Shown: piece by piece, positions 7,913-9,669 of the stretch | Numbering within the stretch: position 1 is the first letter of the stretch | Layout of the letters: every line of letters begins with the position of its first letter | Origin: Solirubrobacterales bacterium | Lineage (GTDB): Bacteria > Actinomycetota > Thermoleophilia > Solirubrobacterales > Solirubrobacteraceae | Length of the DNA: 9,669 nucleotides | Direction of reading: 5' to 3' | NCBI GenBank assembly: GCA_009781575.1 | Contig: WQXW01000040.1 | Coordinates: 1 to 9,669 of the forward strand | Translations under genes and position numbers: made by a program | The notes under the pieces: generated by a model | The model's database searches: none | Seen by the model: the letters and a program-made list of their open reading frames with translations, nothing else | Told to the model about the DNA's origin: nothing

Positions 7913-9562
7913 GCGCGAGCCCAACCCGCCTCGCGCCTGTGCCAACGGGGTCGAGAAGATCTCCAGCGTGCCGCTCGAGCGGTGCTCGTTGGCGTCGCCC
8001 TCCGGCTCGATCACGTGGCCGTCCACCACGATCGGGCTGTTCCAGTGGCCCGGCGCGCCGGGCAGCCTGGCGAGCGGGCGCGGGGATGAGGGCGAGTACA
8101 CCTCGATGCCGCCCCCGGTGGGGTCGTACACGTAAAGCAGGCCGCCGGCCAGCACCGGGCTGGTGCCGGCGCTCCCGTTCTGCCACACCAGGTGCAGCCG
8201 TTGGTCGCGCAGCGCGTAGGCCGCCGTGCCGTTCTGGCCGGCCACGAACACGGTGGCGCGGCCACCGCGGCGCCACACCGCGGGCTCGGTCAGCAGCTGA
8301 CCGCCGCCGGGGAGCGCGAGGCGCTGCACTTCGCCGCCCAGCACCTCATGCGCGGCGGGGGGGTGCCCATCCATTTGCGCGAGATCCAGCACGCGCAGGA
8401 CTCCGTCCTTGCCGCCGATCAGCACCTCGCGCGCGCTCAGCAGCGCGGGGCCGCCCGAGCCCAGGTCGGTGTCGTTTTCGTTCAGCGCCTGTTGGTTGGA
8501 GGGCGTGAACGCCTGGCGCCGGCGCAGCCCCGGGAAGCTGAGCTCCAGCGCGCTGTCGCCGAAGTCGGTCGCCCCGTTCCACGGGCCGTTGCCGGTGGTC
8601 ACGAGCACGCGCCCGCCGCCCGGCTCCATCACCGCGCCGGCGCGCGACCAGATCGCCGAATCGCTGCCGGCACAGCTCGACGGCACGATCACCCCCCGGC
8701 GGTTCGCGCACAGCGTGTTGAACACCGCGTGGACCCGCCCGCTCGCGCGATCGATCGTCAGCACGTGGCCCTGATAGGGCGGGATGTCGCCGAGGTAGCC
8801 GCCCGTCGCCACGACCAGGTAGGGCCCGTCGATGTTCAGCGCCGCCGCCAGCTTCTCGTGCGTCGCGTCGCGCGTGACGTGCGCCGGCCACCCCCCCGAG
8901 CGCACCGCCGCGCCGTCGGCCAGCGACAGCTTCTCGATCAGCCCGTTGGGCGACGCCGCGTAGATGAAGCGCCGGTCGGGGTCGGCGAGCGGCGTGGCGG
9001 TGGTGATCTGCGCGCTGCCCGCCCAGCGGCCGTAGCCGGGGGGCGTGAACGTCCACACGATCCGCCCGCTGCGCGCGTCGATCGCGAGCGTCCTGCCGTA
9101 GGTGGTGGTCACGACGATCACATCGCGCATGGCGCCCCCCACGCGCACCCCGTGCAGGTAGATCGGCGAGGAGTCCACGGTGCCGGGCAGCGCGACCGTG
9201 CGGCGGAGCAGCCCCGCCACGTTGGCGGCCGTGATCCCGGTCGCGAGCCCACTGGTGTCGGAGCGCTGCGGATCCAGCCCGAACTCCGGCCAATCCCGCA
9301 GGACCGCCGCCGCCGCGGGCGGCGCTGGAGAGGACGCGCCCGCGGAGAGCGCGCTCCGCATCCCGGCCGAGTGCGCGGCCCGCGTCCGCGCGGCGGGCAC
9401 GGCGGCGGAGTGTGCGGCCGGCACCCCGCTCGAGAGCGCGCCGCGCGTGAGAGCCGAGTGCGCGCCGGGTGTGCCGGCCGCGCAGCCACACACGCCCGCC
9501 ACCGCGCCGGCCACCGCGCCGGCGAGCACCACGATCCTCAGCGGACTGACAGCGCTCCGCAT
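7910..9562 (-). CDS. Exported PQQ-type beta-propeller protein
   Basis: A 550-residue protein when started at ATG 9562. Residues 1-24 form a signal sequence (MRSAVSPLR, then a Val/Ala/Gly core) ending in VCGC; Cys27 or Cys25 might be lipid-anchored, but neither fits the lipobox well. Residues about 30-78 are an Ala/Ser/Gly-rich linker with recurring AAHSA units. The rest is a beta-propeller of the PQQ quinoprotein-like class: WPEFGLDPQRSD (91-102), GRTLAIDARSGRIVWTF (146-162), GHVLTIDRASGRV (275-287), GGKDGVLRVLDL (393-404) and GTAAYALRDQRLHLVWQNGS (455-474) are repeated blade motifs. I see no clear PQQ-binding or metal-binding catalytic set, so a structural or binding role is as likely as an enzyme. 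A longer reading up to 9658 is rejected because it runs through a direct-repeat array of 19-20 bp and adds residues in front of the signal sequence. Confidence 0.85.
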   Translation of the reverse strand: MRSAVSPLRIVVLAGAVAGAVAGVCGCAAGTPGAHSALTRGALSSGVPAAHSAAVPAARTRAAHSAGMRSALSAGASSPAPPAAAAVLRDWPEFGLDPQRSDTSGLATGITAANVAGLLRRTVALPGTVDSSPIYLHGVRVGGAMRDVIVVTTTYGRTLAIDARSGRIVWTFTPPGYGRWAGSAQITTATPLADPDRRFIYAASPNGLIEKLSLADGAAVRSGGWPAHVTRDATHEKLAAALNIDGPYLVVATGGYLGDIPPYQGHVLTIDRASGRVHAVFNTLCANRRGVIVPSSCAGSDSAIWSRAGAVMEPGGGRVLVTTGNGPWNGATDFGDSALELSFPGLRRRQAFTPSNQQALNENDTDLGSGGPALLSAREVLIGGKDGVLRVLDLAQMDGHPPAAHEVLGGEVQRLALPGGGQLLTEPAVWRRGGRATVFVAGQNGTAAYALRDQRLHLVWQNGSAGTSPVLAGGLLYVYDPTGGGIEVYSPSSPRPLARLPGAPGHWNSPIVVDGHVIEPEGDANEHRSSGTLEIFSTPLAQARGGLGSR

Positions 9563-9569
9563 CGAGCCC

Positions 9570-9575
9570 GTTGTA
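9570..9575 (-). promoter_or_regulatory. Candidate -10 box (TACAAC) for the propeller gene
   Basis: On the minus strand TACAAC is followed by seven bases and the ATG at 9562, the same geometry as before the aminotransferase and YqgE/AlgH genes. The final base departs from the usual T, so it is a weaker candidate. It lies directly next to the repeat array at 9577-9652. Confidence 0.35.
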
Positions 9576-9576
9576 T

Positions 9577-9652
9577 CGCAGCCCGTCCAGCGGTCGCGCA
9601 GCCCGTCCAGCGGCGCGCAGCCCGTCCAGCGGGCGCGCAGCGCGTCGACCGG
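9577..9652. repeat. Four-unit direct-repeat array, period 19-20 bp, upstream of the propeller gene
   Basis: The 17-mer CGCAGCCCGTCCAGCGG occurs exactly at 9577, 9597 and 9616, and with three changes at 9636; spacers are 2-3 bases. The periods 20, 19 and 20 do not keep a reading frame, which argues against coding. The array covers where the -35 region and upstream regulator sites of the propeller gene would be. The last bases to 9669 show nothing else. Confidence 0.8.
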
Positions 9653-9669
9653 CGCCACGCTCGCGGCGG

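Noticed and set aside
9577..9652. CRISPR-like array
   Set aside because: Repeats are 17 bases with 2-3-base gaps, far too short for spacers, and no cas genes are present.
9563..9658. Extended N-terminus of the propeller protein
   Set aside because: It would put 32 repeat-derived residues before a good signal sequence, and the repeats have a non-coding 19/20-bp period.

Overview
The window is very GC-rich, uses GTG/TTG as well as ATG starts, and has promoters that look leaderless. Protein content (divergent desaturase and cyclopropane synthase, TypA, glutamate decarboxylase, a YqgE/AlgH protein, a secreted PQQ-type propeller protein) fits an actinomycete. I would guess the Thermoleophilia/Solirubrobacterales end of that phylum, but this is an inference from style, not a match.

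Layout. Bases 1-448 (minus) hold the N-terminal third of a cyclopropane-fatty-acyl-phospholipid synthase-type methyltransferase, cut by the window edge. It is divergent from a membrane fatty acid desaturase (490-1479, plus); together they could make and then modify acyl-chain double bonds. A plus-strand run follows: class III PLP aminotransferase (1710-3173), TypA/BipA GTPase (3186-5117), a small single-pass membrane protein whose exported domain resembles the extracytoplasmic domain of FtsH (5138-5782), and glutamate decarboxylase (5784-7160, one base after the membrane protein). On the minus strand, a secreted or lipid-anchored beta-propeller protein (7910-9562) precedes a YqgE/AlgH family protein (7351-7899).

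The most striking non-coding feature is a 112-bp element present twice in opposite orientation, at 1533-1644 and 7218-7329. It is AT-rich against its surroundings, is centred on a near-perfect palindrome, and brackets the four-gene plus-strand block exactly. The copies match at 95 of 112 positions without gaps. It looks like a small non-autonomous palindromic repeat (MITE- or REP-like) and may act as a terminator; as an inverted pair it could also permit inversion of the 5.6-kb block.

Other patterns: most internal starts have a TA-N-N-N-T-like hexamer 6-9 bases upstream and no Shine-Dalgarno sequence, twice overlapping the TAG stop of the preceding gene. Short tandem repeats cluster at gene ends (aminotransferase both ends, TypA start, membrane protein tail), and a 19/20-bp direct-repeat array lies just upstream of the propeller gene.

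Functional links that can be proposed: desaturase plus cyclopropane synthase in membrane-lipid tailoring, and glutamate decarboxylase plus class III aminotransferase in a possible GABA route. Both rest on family knowledge and proximity only.
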